In this document: positions 8,323 to 16,679 of the stretch, piece after piece | How the letters are laid out: the number at the start of each line of letters is the position of its first letter | Position numbering within the stretch: position 1 is the first letter of the stretch | Assembly (NCBI RefSeq): GCF_030077735.1 | Contig: NZ_JASJEU010000019.1 | Span: 1 to 64,000, forward strand | Length of the DNA stretch: 64,000 nt | Direction: 5' to 3' | Source: Gordonibacter faecis | Lineage (GTDB): Bacteria; Actinomycetota; Coriobacteriia; Coriobacteriales; Eggerthellaceae | Translations under genes and position numbers: made by a program | The notes under the pieces: generated by a model | What the model was told of the DNA's origin: nothing | What the model saw: the letters and a program-made list of their open reading frames with translations, nothing else | The model's database searches: none

Positions 8323-10581
8323 ATGGAACAGCTCACACGACCTTCCGAGCGCAAGCGCGTCGCGCTGTTTGCACTCATTCTTGCCTTAGTTCTTGTTGCT
8401 TCGGTGGCCTTCACCATTGTGGCGTCGCAGCGGGCGACCGATGCGGCCATCGAGTCGGTGAGCGAGGTGTATTTGCGCGAGTTAAGCGATCGAATGGTGT
8501 CCGAATTTAACGCTGGGATGGAGAACAAGTTTGTGCAGGTAGAAACCGTGGGGGCCGTGCTTGCGCTGTCCGCTCCCCACGATGAAGCGCAGGCGCGCGA
8601 GGTGCTTTCCGCCTTGGAAGTGGACGATGGATATGCGTTTTTGGCTCTCATGGATGAGAGCGGCGCACTGTTTACCTGCGATGGCGAGAAGTCTGCCGAT
8701 GTGACGAGCGAAGTGTGGGCGGGCGGCGATCCGGTGGTGGGCTACCGCGACGCGAAGGGACGCGCCGTTGCTCTGAGCGGCGAAACCATTGCGCTGACGG
8801 AGAAGATAGACCCGGTGGCGTGCGGGTCACGCACATTCACCGGCGTGGTGGCGGGGTTTGCTGTGGATGGGCTGGCCAATCGGCTGAATTTGCAGACGAG
8901 TGACAATAGTTCAAGTTCGTCTGTGCTGATGAACAAGGAAGGCATCTGCCTGGTGGGATGCGAGGGCGGGCCATCCGTGGGTGATGATATCCTCGGTGCG
9001 ATTGAGGGTTCGAGCGCGTATAAGCCGCAGCGGGATATGGCGTCGGTGCGCGGTGATCTGGCGCGGGGTGAGGCAAGTATGGTGCCGCTATCGGCGGAGG
9101 GCGGCCGCGAGTATATGTATTTTCGCCCCATGATGGATGGCGCGTGGTATTTGTGTACGGCCATGCCCGACGGCGTGGTTGATGGGGACATTGAGGCGTT
9201 GAGCGGCACACTGCTGGGCAACGCGGTGGCCATTGGAGCGGTGTTAGCGCTGGTGGTGGGCGCGTCGTTTCTCGTGTACTTTTTGCTGACACGGCGCAAC
9301 ACCCGGCTGCTTGCGGAAGAGAAGAACCGGGCCGAGGCAGCGTTTGAGCAGGCGCGTCAGGCGAGTATGGCCAAAACTGAGTTCCTTTCGCGCATGTCGC
9401 ACGAAATTCGCACGCCTATGAACGGCATTATGGGTATGACGGCCATCGCGCTGCGAAGCATCGGGGACGATGAGAAGGTGCGCATCTGCCTGGAGAAGGT
9501 GGCGCTGTCGTCGGATCATCTGTTGTCGCTGATCAATGACATTTTGGACATGAGCAAAATTGAGAGCGGCAAGATTGAGATTAAGCACGAGGAATTCGAC
9601 CTGTGCCGCTTCGTGAGCTCGCTCGACGCGGTGTTTACGGCGCAGGCGGCCGAGCATGGCATCGACTACCGCACGGAGGTGGACGCGGAGGTGCCCACGT
9701 GTTTGGTGGGCGATCCGCTGAGGTTGAACCAGGTGATCTACAACTTGCTGGGCAATGCGCTCAAGTTCACGCCGGAGGGCGGGCGCGTGACGTTGCACGT
9801 TGAACGCGTGCGGGAAGAGGGCGAACCTGAGCGTGCGGGCGTGCGGGTGCGCTTCTCGGTGAGTGATACGGGATGCGGCATCTCGCCGGAGTTCATGCAG
9901 CGGATTTTCGAGTCGTTCGAGCAGGGGGATGCGCACGCGCAGCGCGGTTCGAAGGGCACGGGGCTGGGGCTTGCCATCACGAAGCGCCTCGTGGAGTTGA
10001 TGGGCGGGCGCATCAGCGTGCGCAGTGTGGTGGGAAGTGGTTCTACGTTTGTGGTTGACGTTCCCTTTGAACTGCCTGGTGGGGAAGGCGGCGCTGGTGC
10101 GTCGGAAGTGGGAGGCACGTTTGCGCATGGCATGGCGAGCGTGCACCCGGTTGGGATAGATGCAGAAGAGGTGTGTGACCTGACGGGCGTGCACGTGCTG
10201 GTGGCCGAAGACAACGAACTCAACCGCGAGATTGCGCTTGAGCTGATGGCTATGGCCGGCGCGCAGGCGGACGCGGCAACCACGGGGCGCGAGGCGGTTG
10301 AGCGGTTCGCTGAGTCACCGGAGGGGTATTACGACGTGGTGCTCATGGACCTGCAGATGCCCGAGATGGATGGGTGTGAGGCTGCGCGCACCATTCGCGC
10401 GATGAACCGCGCCGATGCCACGCGCGTGATTATTCTGGCAATGACGGCCGACGCCTTCACCGAGGATGAAGAGCGCAGCCGGGCCAGCGGCATGGATGGA
10501 CACCTGAGCAAACCCCTTGCTATTCATCGGGTTTATGCCACAATAGATAGGTTTCTACAGGAGCGCCGACAGACGCGCTAG
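8323..10581 (+). CDS. Hybrid sensor histidine kinase with C-terminal receiver domain
   Basis: The protein of about 752 residues has a first membrane helix (about 12-35), an extracytoplasmic sensor region to about 300, a second helix (about 303-325), then HisKA with the phospho-acceptor motif SHEIRTPMNG (about 358), and HATPase_c with NQVIYNLLGNALKFT, DTGCGIS and GTGLGLAI. A receiver domain starts at about 622 (VLVAEDNELNREI, acceptor Asp in VLMDLQMPEMDG). No separate response regulator or DNA-binding output lies nearby, so the final target is unknown. A GTG at 8308 is an alternative start. Confidence 0.92.
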   Translation: MEQLTRPSERKRVALFALILALVLVASVAFTIVASQRATDAAIESVSEVYLRELSDRMVSEFNAGMENKFVQVETVGAVLALSAPHDEAQAREVLSALEVDDGYAFLALMDESGALFTCDGEKSADVTSEVWAGGDPVVGYRDAKGRAVALSGETIALTEKIDPVACGSRTFTGVVAGFAVDGLANRLNLQTSDNSSSSSVLMNKEGICLVGCEGGPSVGDDILGAIEGSSAYKPQRDMASVRGDLARGEASMVPLSAEGGREYMYFRPMMDGAWYLCTAMPDGVVDGDIEALSGTLLGNAVAIGAVLALVVGASFLVYFLLTRRNTRLLAEEKNRAEAAFEQARQASMAKTEFLSRMSHEIRTPMNGIMGMTAIALRSIGDDEKVRICLEKVALSSDHLLSLINDILDMSKIESGKIEIKHEEFDLCRFVSSLDAVFTAQAAEHGIDYRTEVDAEVPTCLVGDPLRLNQVIYNLLGNALKFTPEGGRVTLHVERVREEGEPERAGVRVRFSVSDTGCGISPEFMQRIFESFEQGDAHAQRGSKGTGLGLAITKRLVELMGGRISVRSVVGSGSTFVVDVPFELPGGEGGAGASEVGGTFAHGMASVHPVGIDAEEVCDLTGVHVLVAEDNELNREIALELMAMAGAQADAATTGREAVERFAESPEGYYDVVLMDLQMPEMDGCEAARTIRAMNRADATRVIILAMTADAFTEDEERSRASGMDGHLSKPLAIHRVYATIDRFLQERRQTR

Positions 10582-10618
10582 CGGCCGCGCGCGGCGGGGA
10601 AAGCCGGAAGGCGGGGCA

Positions 10619-11038
10619 GTGAAGAAGCTTATCGCTCAAATCATGAAGTTCGGCGTGGTGGGCGCCATTGCATTTGTTATCGACTACGGCCTGATGGTTC
10701 TGCTCACCGAGGCGTTCGGCGTGAACTACCTGGTGAGCGCCACTATCTCGTTCACCGCGTCCGTGGTATTCAACTACGTGGCGTCCATGCGCTATGTGTT
10801 TACGCACAAAGAAGGTATGAGTCGTCGCCGCGAGTTCATCATCTTTGTGGTGCTTTCTATTATTGGATTGCTCATCAATAACGGCTGCATGTGGGCTGGT
10901 GTGGAACTGCTCGGCATCCACTATATGGTGGTGAAGATTGCCGCCACGTTCATCGTCATGGTGTGGAACTTCGTCACCCGCAAAAAATTCCTCGACGCCG
11001 GCAACGAACCCGGCGAAATTCTGAGCGACATAGAATGA
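10619..11038 (+). CDS. GtrA family membrane protein
   Basis: A 139-residue protein with four predicted membrane helices. It begins MKKLIAQIMKFGVVGAIAFV, the typical GtrA/DPMS_TMD opening, and contains NYVASMRYVF and a C-terminal NFVTRKKFL. GtrA proteins are thought to flip undecaprenyl-phosphate sugars or otherwise assist surface-glycan modification. The GTG start has a GGAAGG upstream. It follows the kinase by 37 bases and could share its transcript. It is the last high-G+C gene before the AT-rich island. Confidence 0.87.
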   Translation: MKKLIAQIMKFGVVGAIAFVIDYGLMVLLTEAFGVNYLVSATISFTASVVFNYVASMRYVFTHKEGMSRRREFIIFVVLSIIGLLINNGCMWAGVELLGIHYMVVKIAATFIVMVWNFVTRKKFLDAGNEPGEILSDIE

Positions 11039-11269
11039 CGGAGAAGTGAACCTTTAAAGATTTGTCGCACTTCTAGCGATCTTTTATTGCAGAGGAAAAG
11101 ATTGCGAGTTAAAGCGACCAAGCATTTCTTCTTTGCTTAAAGCGAGGTTGAGAAGCGTTTTTCTCCTATCTTTTTTAAGACAGACAGATTAACGCGAGTG
11201 ATTTGAATAGTTTAATGCGTTGTCATTGCTCCTACTTTAAAATTTCACTAATGTTTTAATGTCGACCTG

Positions 11270-11297
11270 AATCTTGAGTAGAACGATACTCAAGATT
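11270..11297. promoter_or_regulatory. Perfect 28-bp palindrome (11-6-11), operator or recombinase site
   Basis: AATCTTGAGTA (11270-11280), spacer GAACGA, TACTCAAGATT (11287-11297). The 11-6-11 spacing equals that of Xer/dif-type sites, although the sequence is not dif-like. It could also be an operator for the promoter facing the cassette. No T-tract follows, so a terminator is less likely. Confidence 0.6.
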
Positions 11298-11395
11298 ACG
11301 TCTGTGCTCCTTCGATATAAAATACTTGATAATTACGAATATCGAAGCATATCGCCCAAGGATAAACGTTTTCATTGTAAAATAGACAATATAGA

Positions 11396-11413
11396 GATAA
11401 CCACCAATTATCG
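11396..11413 (+). repeat. Left inverted repeat of the invertible cassette (IR-L)
   Basis: GATAACCACCAATTATCG. Its exact reverse complement is at 15464-15481. The repeat has internal dyad symmetry, GATAA and TTATC around the asymmetric 7-base CCACCAA, as expected for a tyrosine-recombinase core site. It lies 33 bases before the ATPase start. Confidence 0.9.
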
Positions 11414-11446
11414 AGAGCCTTTCTTTAAAACAGCAGGAGAAACGCC

Positions 11447-13912
11447 TTGTCGCAAATACAATTGCTGCCTCATCAAAAAAGATTTATATGCCTGCTTACT
11501 AGAATCTGGGCCTCGCACGATTGTGTTGTGATAGAAGGGGCTTCTGGATGTGGAAAATCATTCTCATTTGAATATATGTTGGAAGAGTACCTTCAGTATG
11601 GATTTGACCAGGCGTTGTTATTTGACGGCGATGCTTTATATGATGATTGTGAGTATGCTCCCTTTAAAAATACAATTTCTGATCATTTACACAACAACGA
11701 AACGATCGTTACAAGAGGCATTGTAGAGGCAGCAAAAGACTTACCCGGAGGAAACACGATAAGTTTTCTCTTCGACACCCTATTCAATTTGGGGAAAAAG
11801 AACAATTTGGACATTCTGAACGAAGATGAAAGAATGATTCTTAACTATCTAAAACGAATTGTTCGAAACAAAAACACGGTTATCCTATTCGATAATATTC
11901 ACCAGTGGGATCGCAGATCGCTACAACTTCTTAAGCATATCATCACCTCGGCGAATACTATAGCCTCCTCTTTCCCATATAAGGTGAAATTAGTAATGTC
12001 AGTAACGACCAATCAAGCAGGAGCAAATGTTGACTTAATAGAAAAAATAACTAATGATGTTCCTAAAAGCCACAAGCTATCTTTCCCCACAATGTCTCTT
12101 GAAGATTTTTCTGTTATTTTTCAAGAAAAAGCACAAAGAAGATTGCCTAAGAAGCAATTAAGACTGCTCTATAATTTAATTAATGGACACCTCAAAATAT
12201 TGTTTGAGGTCGCAAGAGACATTAGATTCAATTCATTTGATTTCGACGAAACTCAGCAAAATAGCGTTAAGTATTTTCAGGCAATACTTTCAAAAAGGCT
12301 TCAAGAATTTGGTGCAACCGGAGACCAGATAGCTAACGTTCTTGAATATGCCTCCATACTTGGCAAAACATTTTCGTGCTTCGAGCTTTTAGTTGCAACC
12401 GATTCATCTAGATCAAAACTTGAAGAATTGATAAATGATTCTAATTCATTAAATTTAACCGAAGATGCATCGAAAAATGGCTACATTAAATTCGCCCACA
12501 GCATCGTTCATGAAATATTTAAGTCTCGAGTTGACTCAAATCATATTGATTATTACTATCGACTTTCAATTTGTCTAAAGGAGATGAAGCCCAGCCAGTA
12601 CTTAAGAAGAGCAAGATATATGCTTGCTGCTGGCCGTGAAGAAGAGGCTGGCACGCTTTACATTCTCGAGTTTCTTCAACAATTGAGAAACTTTGGGAAC
12701 ATCCCCCAATCATTAATTCTAGAAGCGGAACTACATTTAGATAGCAAATTGACGAGCTATTTAACGTTAATGCAATCTGCATATTATTCGTATTCACAAA
12801 AAGACTATCCCACAACCTTGACAACATTAGACATGATACCGTCATATTATCGAACAGAACTCTTGGCGGAGCGCAATATCTTAAAACTTCGCTGCTTTTC
12901 CAAGCAGCTAGCATCAGAACCAATTGTTGAAGAGATCGCTCGCTTTACATCATGCGTTAAATCTGAGAAATTTAATGGCGAAAAAGAGGTTCGGGAAAGA
13001 TTTATTCATGCGCTGATCACGGCAAATGCCCATCTTCGAGAGTTTAGATATGCAAGAGATCTGGAAGAAGAGTTGCTCTCAAGTCTCGAAGGAAGAATGA
13101 AATACGATTCTTCTGCTGAGATGAGAGTCTATTCAGTTCTGAGAAATGCCAATGCAATACATGGTGCAGAGGTGTCGCTTTGTCACGTAAGAAAAGCAGT
13201 AGAGTATTTTGAAAAACTGTTTTTCGATAACAACTGCTTTGTCTTAAGACAATACTACACCTCGCTCATCAACTACTCCGCGATGCTTATTATTAATGGT
13301 GAATTCATGGAGGCAGTGAGGCAGACACGCAAAGCACTATCTATTGAAAAGTGTTATCCCGATTTCCCTTTTCCTCGACCACAAATCTTAAGGAATAACT
13401 ACGCGCTCGCCTCCTTTTTGTCTGGAAAAGCAACGGCGTCTGAGTGTGTTCTCATCTTTGAAGAAGTTCTCGGCTCGATTCCACAGGACTTAGCTGAAAG
13501 AATATTCTATGCTTCCAACTTAGCAATATTTCTAGCAATTAGCGGTTCGGTCACTCGAGCCTATCGAGTATTATTTAATGAAGCACAAAAACATGATATT
13601 GATAACGATAAAGAGGGAATATATCAGTATCGAACAGAAACCAACCTTGCAATATTTCAATATTTGCTCGGAGATAAAACTGCCTACGAAAATTTAAAGC
13701 GTATTACGAATGGATTGGATAATCTAATAAATGGCTCTTTCTTCAAAAAGAAAAATCAGGTCATTCTCGAAATTATGAAAGATGAAACACACTGCAATCC
13801 CCACGAATGGTTACATATTGTCCATTCTTTTTGTCATGATTATCAGGGAAAGCCTTGGGATTACTTCGGCCTAGGGTTTGCATTTGCGGCATTGTGTGAC
13901 TGGGGAGTATGA
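11447..13912 (+). CDS. P-loop (AAA/STAND-like) ATPase with long helical-repeat C-terminus, inside the invertible cassette
   Basis: The 821-residue protein starts at TTG with AGGAG upstream. An N-terminal P-loop domain has Walker A GASGCGKS (31-38) and a Walker B-like segment VILFDN (about 150), in the style of AAA_16/STAND NTPases. From about residue 290 onward it is helical and looks TPR-like, with no recognisable DNA-binding or effector domain. Codon use is AT-rich, unlike the neighbours before 11 kb. STAND-type proteins act as regulators or sensors, including in conflict systems; here the role is unknown. Its stop codon lies 8 bases before the GNAT start, so the two probably form one arm of the cassette. 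Confidence 0.75.
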   Translation: MSQIQLLPHQKRFICLLTRIWASHDCVVIEGASGCGKSFSFEYMLEEYLQYGFDQALLFDGDALYDDCEYAPFKNTISDHLHNNETIVTRGIVEAAKDLPGGNTISFLFDTLFNLGKKNNLDILNEDERMILNYLKRIVRNKNTVILFDNIHQWDRRSLQLLKHIITSANTIASSFPYKVKLVMSVTTNQAGANVDLIEKITNDVPKSHKLSFPTMSLEDFSVIFQEKAQRRLPKKQLRLLYNLINGHLKILFEVARDIRFNSFDFDETQQNSVKYFQAILSKRLQEFGATGDQIANVLEYASILGKTFSCFELLVATDSSRSKLEELINDSNSLNLTEDASKNGYIKFAHSIVHEIFKSRVDSNHIDYYYRLSICLKEMKPSQYLRRARYMLAAGREEEAGTLYILEFLQQLRNFGNIPQSLILEAELHLDSKLTSYLTLMQSAYYSYSQKDYPTTLTTLDMIPSYYRTELLAERNILKLRCFSKQLASEPIVEEIARFTSCVKSEKFNGEKEVRERFIHALITANAHLREFRYARDLEEELLSSLEGRMKYDSSAEMRVYSVLRNANAIHGAEVSLCHVRKAVEYFEKLFFDNNCFVLRQYYTSLINYSAMLIINGEFMEAVRQTRKALSIEKCYPDFPFPRPQILRNNYALASFLSGKATASECVLIFEEVLGSIPQDLAERIFYASNLAIFLAISGSVTRAYRVLFNEAQKHDIDNDKEGIYQYRTETNLAIFQYLLGDKTAYENLKRITNGLDNLINGSFFKKKNQVILEIMKDETHCNPHEWLHIVHSFCHDYQGKPWDYFGLGFAFAALCDWGV

Positions 13913-13919
13913 AGAATTG

Positions 13920-14435
13920 ATGCAGCAGCTTTTTAGTGTCAAGAATAATTGTGTATCAGCAGAAGAGTTTCTTTATTTGAGAAAACTTTTAGGTTGGTGC
14001 ATCTACGATCTTGAGGAATTGCGTGTCGGACTACGTGGAAGCGTATTCAACGTTGGCATCTATCGTTTTGATACTATAGTAGGAATGGGGAGGATTGTGG
14101 GAGACTCCCGAATCTGCTTCTATCTTCAAGACATAATGGTTGATCCTTCTTTCCAAAATCAGGGTATAGGAACTGTAATAGTAGCGAGTTTGTTAGCTTA
14201 CATCCAGACGAATGCGGTCAACTCAGCTTATGTTGGGCTGATGTCAAAATTAGGGAAATCAGGGTTCTATGAAAGATTCGGCTTTGTATCAAGGCCGAAT
14301 GATCAAATGGGTCCAGGCATGGTCATTCCTTGTTTTGATTCCGACACTGTTGGTAATCAAACTGCTTCCAATAATTTTTGTGGCAAGTGTCGCGCAATTG
14401 CCGACCCAACAAGACATAGAATCATCGACTCATAA
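13920..14435 (+). CDS. GNAT family N-acetyltransferase, inside the invertible cassette
   Basis: A protein of about 171 residues with a GNAT fold. The acetyl-CoA-binding motif A appears as LQDIMVDPSFQNQGIGT, followed by GFYERFGFVSRP (motif B region). GGGGAG at 13902-13907 can serve the ATG at 13920 or the TTG at 13917. It is coupled to the ATPase gene upstream. Its last 79 bases overlap the 3' end of the oppositely oriented ATP-grasp gene. The acceptor substrate is unknown: a small metabolite, peptide or antibiotic are all possible. Confidence 0.82.
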   Translation: MQQLFSVKNNCVSAEEFLYLRKLLGWCIYDLEELRVGLRGSVFNVGIYRFDTIVGMGRIVGDSRICFYLQDIMVDPSFQNQGIGTVIVASLLAYIQTNAVNSAYVGLMSKLGKSGFYERFGFVSRPNDQMGPGMVIPCFDSDTVGNQTASNNFCGKCRAIADPTRHRIIDS

Positions 14436-15451
14436 TTAAGATTATTTTTAGTGAAGGCATAGTTAAAAGACATTCCTTTTGTCAAATGGGGATTAGCGGC
14501 AACATCGGTGATGAAGCACGTTCCATTTGAATCAACCCTAAAATCAACTCGCCCGAATCCTTCTATACCAAGCAATCGGGTAGCGTTAATCGTATGTTTT
14601 TCGAGTTCTCGCGATACAGAATCGTTTAGTTGTGAGTAGTCGTAGAAGTCAAATTTCAAATTTTTCCTAATTTCATAATCAAGAATAGTTTCATGTAGAT
14701 GGTTTTCTCCGTATACCGATATACCAACAGGAAGAACGATTTCTATGAGGTGATTTACATTTATAACTGGAACTTCAACTTCATAGCCTTCAATGAATCT
14801 TTGAACAAGCACAGGTTGACAATAGAGTTCTGACAGTTCATTAATGAACGTGTCGCTCTTCTTACTGTAATTAAAAATATTTTCTTTTGAAAGGCCTATG
14901 CTAGAAGTTTCTCCATTTAGCTTTGCAATAATTTTCTCTCCCTCTTTTGGCCTACGATCGGAAAACCATCCATGTTGGGGAATGTAAAGATATTCGTCCG
15001 TAACTGGGAAATGGTTTGCCGCCAAAATGCTATCACAATGGTATTTGTTTCTGGTTAGGCTGACTGTATATGCATTGCTGTTCGTATGCCACAAACCGTT
15101 CATATCACAGAATGCCGGAATAAGAGATTTTCTGCCTATAGCAGTACCTTTTTGCGCGGTATTGATAACTACAATTTGTTTTCCAGACGATTTAAAGAAA
15201 TTTTTCTCAATGCAGTCTTGAAGAAATGTATTCTCGTCAAAATATCCGCTAACTTCGAAACCTATATTTCTGAGAGTTTGGATAATTAATTCATATTGAT
15301 TTAGAGTTAAGAATTCGGATACTACGGACGTTCCCCCAATGTAATCACAAAAACCGTCAGTTTTTTCCCTGATATTGGCCACAAGAATGATGTGACAATC
15401 TTCGATTCTCTGGAGCGCGATATTTTGGAGACACTTGAGTCTATCTAACAT
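14357..15451 (-). CDS. ATP-grasp ligase (D-Ala-D-Ala ligase-like), inside the invertible cassette
   Basis: The 364-residue protein has ATP-grasp features: lysine/glycine segment EKIIAKLNGETSSIGLS, VLVQRFIEGYEVEVPV, and the metal-binding C-terminal segment GRVDFRVDSN..FITDVAANPH, comparable to the D-Ala-D-Ala ligase core. The Asn-Pro-His close differs from cell-wall ligases, so it more likely joins other amino acids or peptides. The start at 15451 lies 13 bases inside the right repeat, after a GAGAAG sequence; the frame stays open to 15544 but that would overlap the recombinase gene. It runs on the same strand as the recombinase, 44 bases downstream of it. Confidence 0.8.
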   Translation of the reverse strand: MLDRLKCLQNIALQRIEDCHIILVANIREKTDGFCDYIGGTSVVSEFLTLNQYELIIQTLRNIGFEVSGYFDENTFLQDCIEKNFFKSSGKQIVVINTAQKGTAIGRKSLIPAFCDMNGLWHTNSNAYTVSLTRNKYHCDSILAANHFPVTDEYLYIPQHGWFSDRRPKEGEKIIAKLNGETSSIGLSKENIFNYSKKSDTFINELSELYCQPVLVQRFIEGYEVEVPVINVNHLIEIVLPVGISVYGENHLHETILDYEIRKNLKFDFYDYSQLNDSVSRELEKHTINATRLLGIEGFGRVDFRVDSNGTCFITDVAANPHLTKGMSFNYAFTKNNLNYESMILCLVGSAIARHLPQKLLEAV

Positions 15452-15463
15452 CTTCTCACATCC

Positions 15464-15481
15464 CGATAATTGGTGGTTATC
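15464..15481 (-). repeat. Right inverted repeat of the invertible cassette (IR-R)
   Basis: Exact reverse complement of the 18-bp sequence at 11396-11413. It sits between the recombinase stop codon (15496) and the ATP-grasp start (15451). The crossover-like core CCACCAA is oriented opposite to that of the left copy, the arrangement that yields inversion rather than deletion. Confidence 0.9.
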
Positions 15482-15495
15482 AGGAGTTGGAAAAT

Positions 15496-16434
15496 CTACT
15501 CTGTTCCTATTGGGCCGCCGACTAAGTCTCTTGGGTTTTTGCATTTCATGATTTCTCTTAGTTTGGTTGAGGTTACGTGGGTGTAGATTTCGGTGGTCTT
15601 TACTGAGCTGTGGCCGAGGAGGGCTTGGATGTAGCGGATGTCTACGTCGCCTTCGAGGAGCATCGTTGCGAATGTGTGCCTGAACATGTGTGGCGTTACG
15701 TGTAGCAGCACCCCCGCTTCGGAAGTGAGGCGGTTTAGTGCATTTCTTGCTGACTGCTCTGTGAGTCGAGCGCCAAATCGGTTGATAAAGAGCGCCTTAC
15801 TGCTAGTTTCCTCAACACCCAATTCTGCGCGAAAGGCGTGAAGTGCCTTGAGGTAGACGGCAAAAGCAGATAACGTCTTGTCGCTTTCGATCTGAATCAT
15901 TCGCTCCTTTGAGCCTTTACCCATGATTAAAAGACTCCTGCTGCCACTGTCGAAGTGGTGCTCGTCGAGTGAACAGAGTTCTGAAATGCGGATTCCGCTT
16001 GCGATGAGAAGTTCAGCAATCATCTTGTTTCGAACAGGGATGTAGTTGCTTGGGTCATCCGATGCCTCTAAGGGTTCTCCGATGATGCGTTTCAAATCAA
16101 CGAGTGGAATGGTTCTCGGAAGTCTTTTTGGCTCCTTGATTCTTACTTCAATGAGGTTAAACGGATCCTTCGCGCGATTTCGCGAATAGAGATGCGCCGA
16201 AAAAGCTCTTATTGACGCGATTTTGCGTTTAGCGCTGCTCGGTGCATATGTTGCATTCATGAAAGCGAGGTATCCGAAAATGGCTCGCTCCCCAAACTGC
16301 ATCTTATTTTTGTGGAGCCACTCTTCAAACTGCCTGAGATCACACCGATACGCCTTGATCGTTTTAGCATTCAGTCTTCTAATCTGCTGGCAATAGGTAA
16401 GGTATTCGGCGACAGCGCTCGTCAAGTCGGTCAT
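15496..16434 (-). CDS. Tyrosine recombinase (XerC/D-like integrase), likely invertase of the adjacent cassette
   Basis: A complete 312-residue recombinase with a SAM-like core-binding N-terminus (about 1-90) and a catalytic domain holding R149 (SGIRISEL), Lys in GKGSKER (173/176), H249 and R252 (HMFRH), H275 (LLGHSS) and nucleophile Y284 (IYTHV). All the residues of an active enzyme are present. It is AT-rich like the rest of the island and lies immediately outside IR-R. A GAGAAG precedes the ATG. An 8-bp-arm hairpin at 16441-16469 lies just upstream and could be an operator or leader structure. Site-specific inversion is the best guess; integration at the neighbouring tRNA is the alternative. 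Confidence 0.9.
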   Translation of the reverse strand: MTDLTSAVAEYLTYCQQIRRLNAKTIKAYRCDLRQFEEWLHKNKMQFGERAIFGYLAFMNATYAPSSAKRKIASIRAFSAHLYSRNRAKDPFNLIEVRIKEPKRLPRTIPLVDLKRIIGEPLEASDDPSNYIPVRNKMIAELLIASGIRISELCSLDEHHFDSGSRSLLIMGKGSKERMIQIESDKTLSAFAVYLKALHAFRAELGVEETSSKALFINRFGARLTEQSARNALNRLTSEAGVLLHVTPHMFRHTFATMLLEGDVDIRYIQALLGHSSVKTTEIYTHVTSTKLREIMKCKNPRDLVGGPIGTE

Positions 16435-16440
16435 ATCTTC

Positions 16441-16469
16441 TCGCTTTCATCGGTTTTACACGAAAGCGA
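16441..16469. promoter_or_regulatory. Inverted repeat upstream of the recombinase gene
   Basis: Arms TCGCTTTC (16441-16448) and GAAAGCGA (16462-16469) with a 13-base spacer lie directly upstream of the recombinase start, where an autoregulatory operator or 5' leader hairpin would be expected. Confidence 0.5.
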
Positions 16470-16538
16470 TTTTGACATGAGGAGGGAAGGTGAAATATAT
16501 GATGATTGATTCGATCAGTGAATTGCTGGCGAAGAAAG

Positions 16539-16615
16539 CTGGTGCCCTTGACAGGATTCGAACCTGCGGCTTTCTGCTCCGGAGGCAGACGCTCTATCCC
16601 CTGAGCTACAAGGGC
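16539..16615 (-). tRNA. tRNA-Arg (anticodon CCG)
   Basis: The minus strand folds into a full cloverleaf: acceptor GCCCTTG/CAAGGGC, D-arm GCTC..GAGC, anticodon stem TCTGC/GCAGA around loop CTCCGGA, T-arm GCAGG TTCGAAT CCTGT, discriminator A and encoded CCA. The AT-rich island begins at its 3' side, a common integration point. Confidence 0.95.
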
Positions 16616-16679
16616 ACGCCGCACGATTATACGCTATGATGGATGAAAACTACCCTCAAAGCGAAGGATCTTCAAATTC

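Larger units (their letters stand above)
11039..11446. other. AT-rich left flank of the invertible island, no confident gene
   Basis: This 408-base stretch drops sharply in G+C relative to gtrA. It contains an 11-6-11 perfect palindrome (11270-11297), several AT-rich hexamers that could be -10 elements (for example TAAAAT at 11318-11323 and TATAGA at 11390-11395), and the left 18-bp inverted repeat. A frame open from a TTG at 11274 crosses the repeat, but has no ribosome-binding site or recognisable product. Confidence 0.6.

Noticed and set aside
11039..11110. Second copy of the tRNA-Arg 3' end as attL
   Set aside because: The sequence after gtrA was compared with the tRNA 3' half and no convincing match was seen.
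11274..11531. Open frame of 85 codons across the left inverted repeat
   Set aside because: TTG start without a ribosome-binding site, overlap with the well-supported ATPase start, and no recognisable product. It is kept only as a possibility because inversion would change its 3' end.
11396..15481. The 18-bp repeats as terminal inverted repeats of a transposon
   Set aside because: No target-site duplication is visible outside the repeats and no transposase lies between them. The recombinase is outside, and the repeats have a tyrosine-recombinase core layout.
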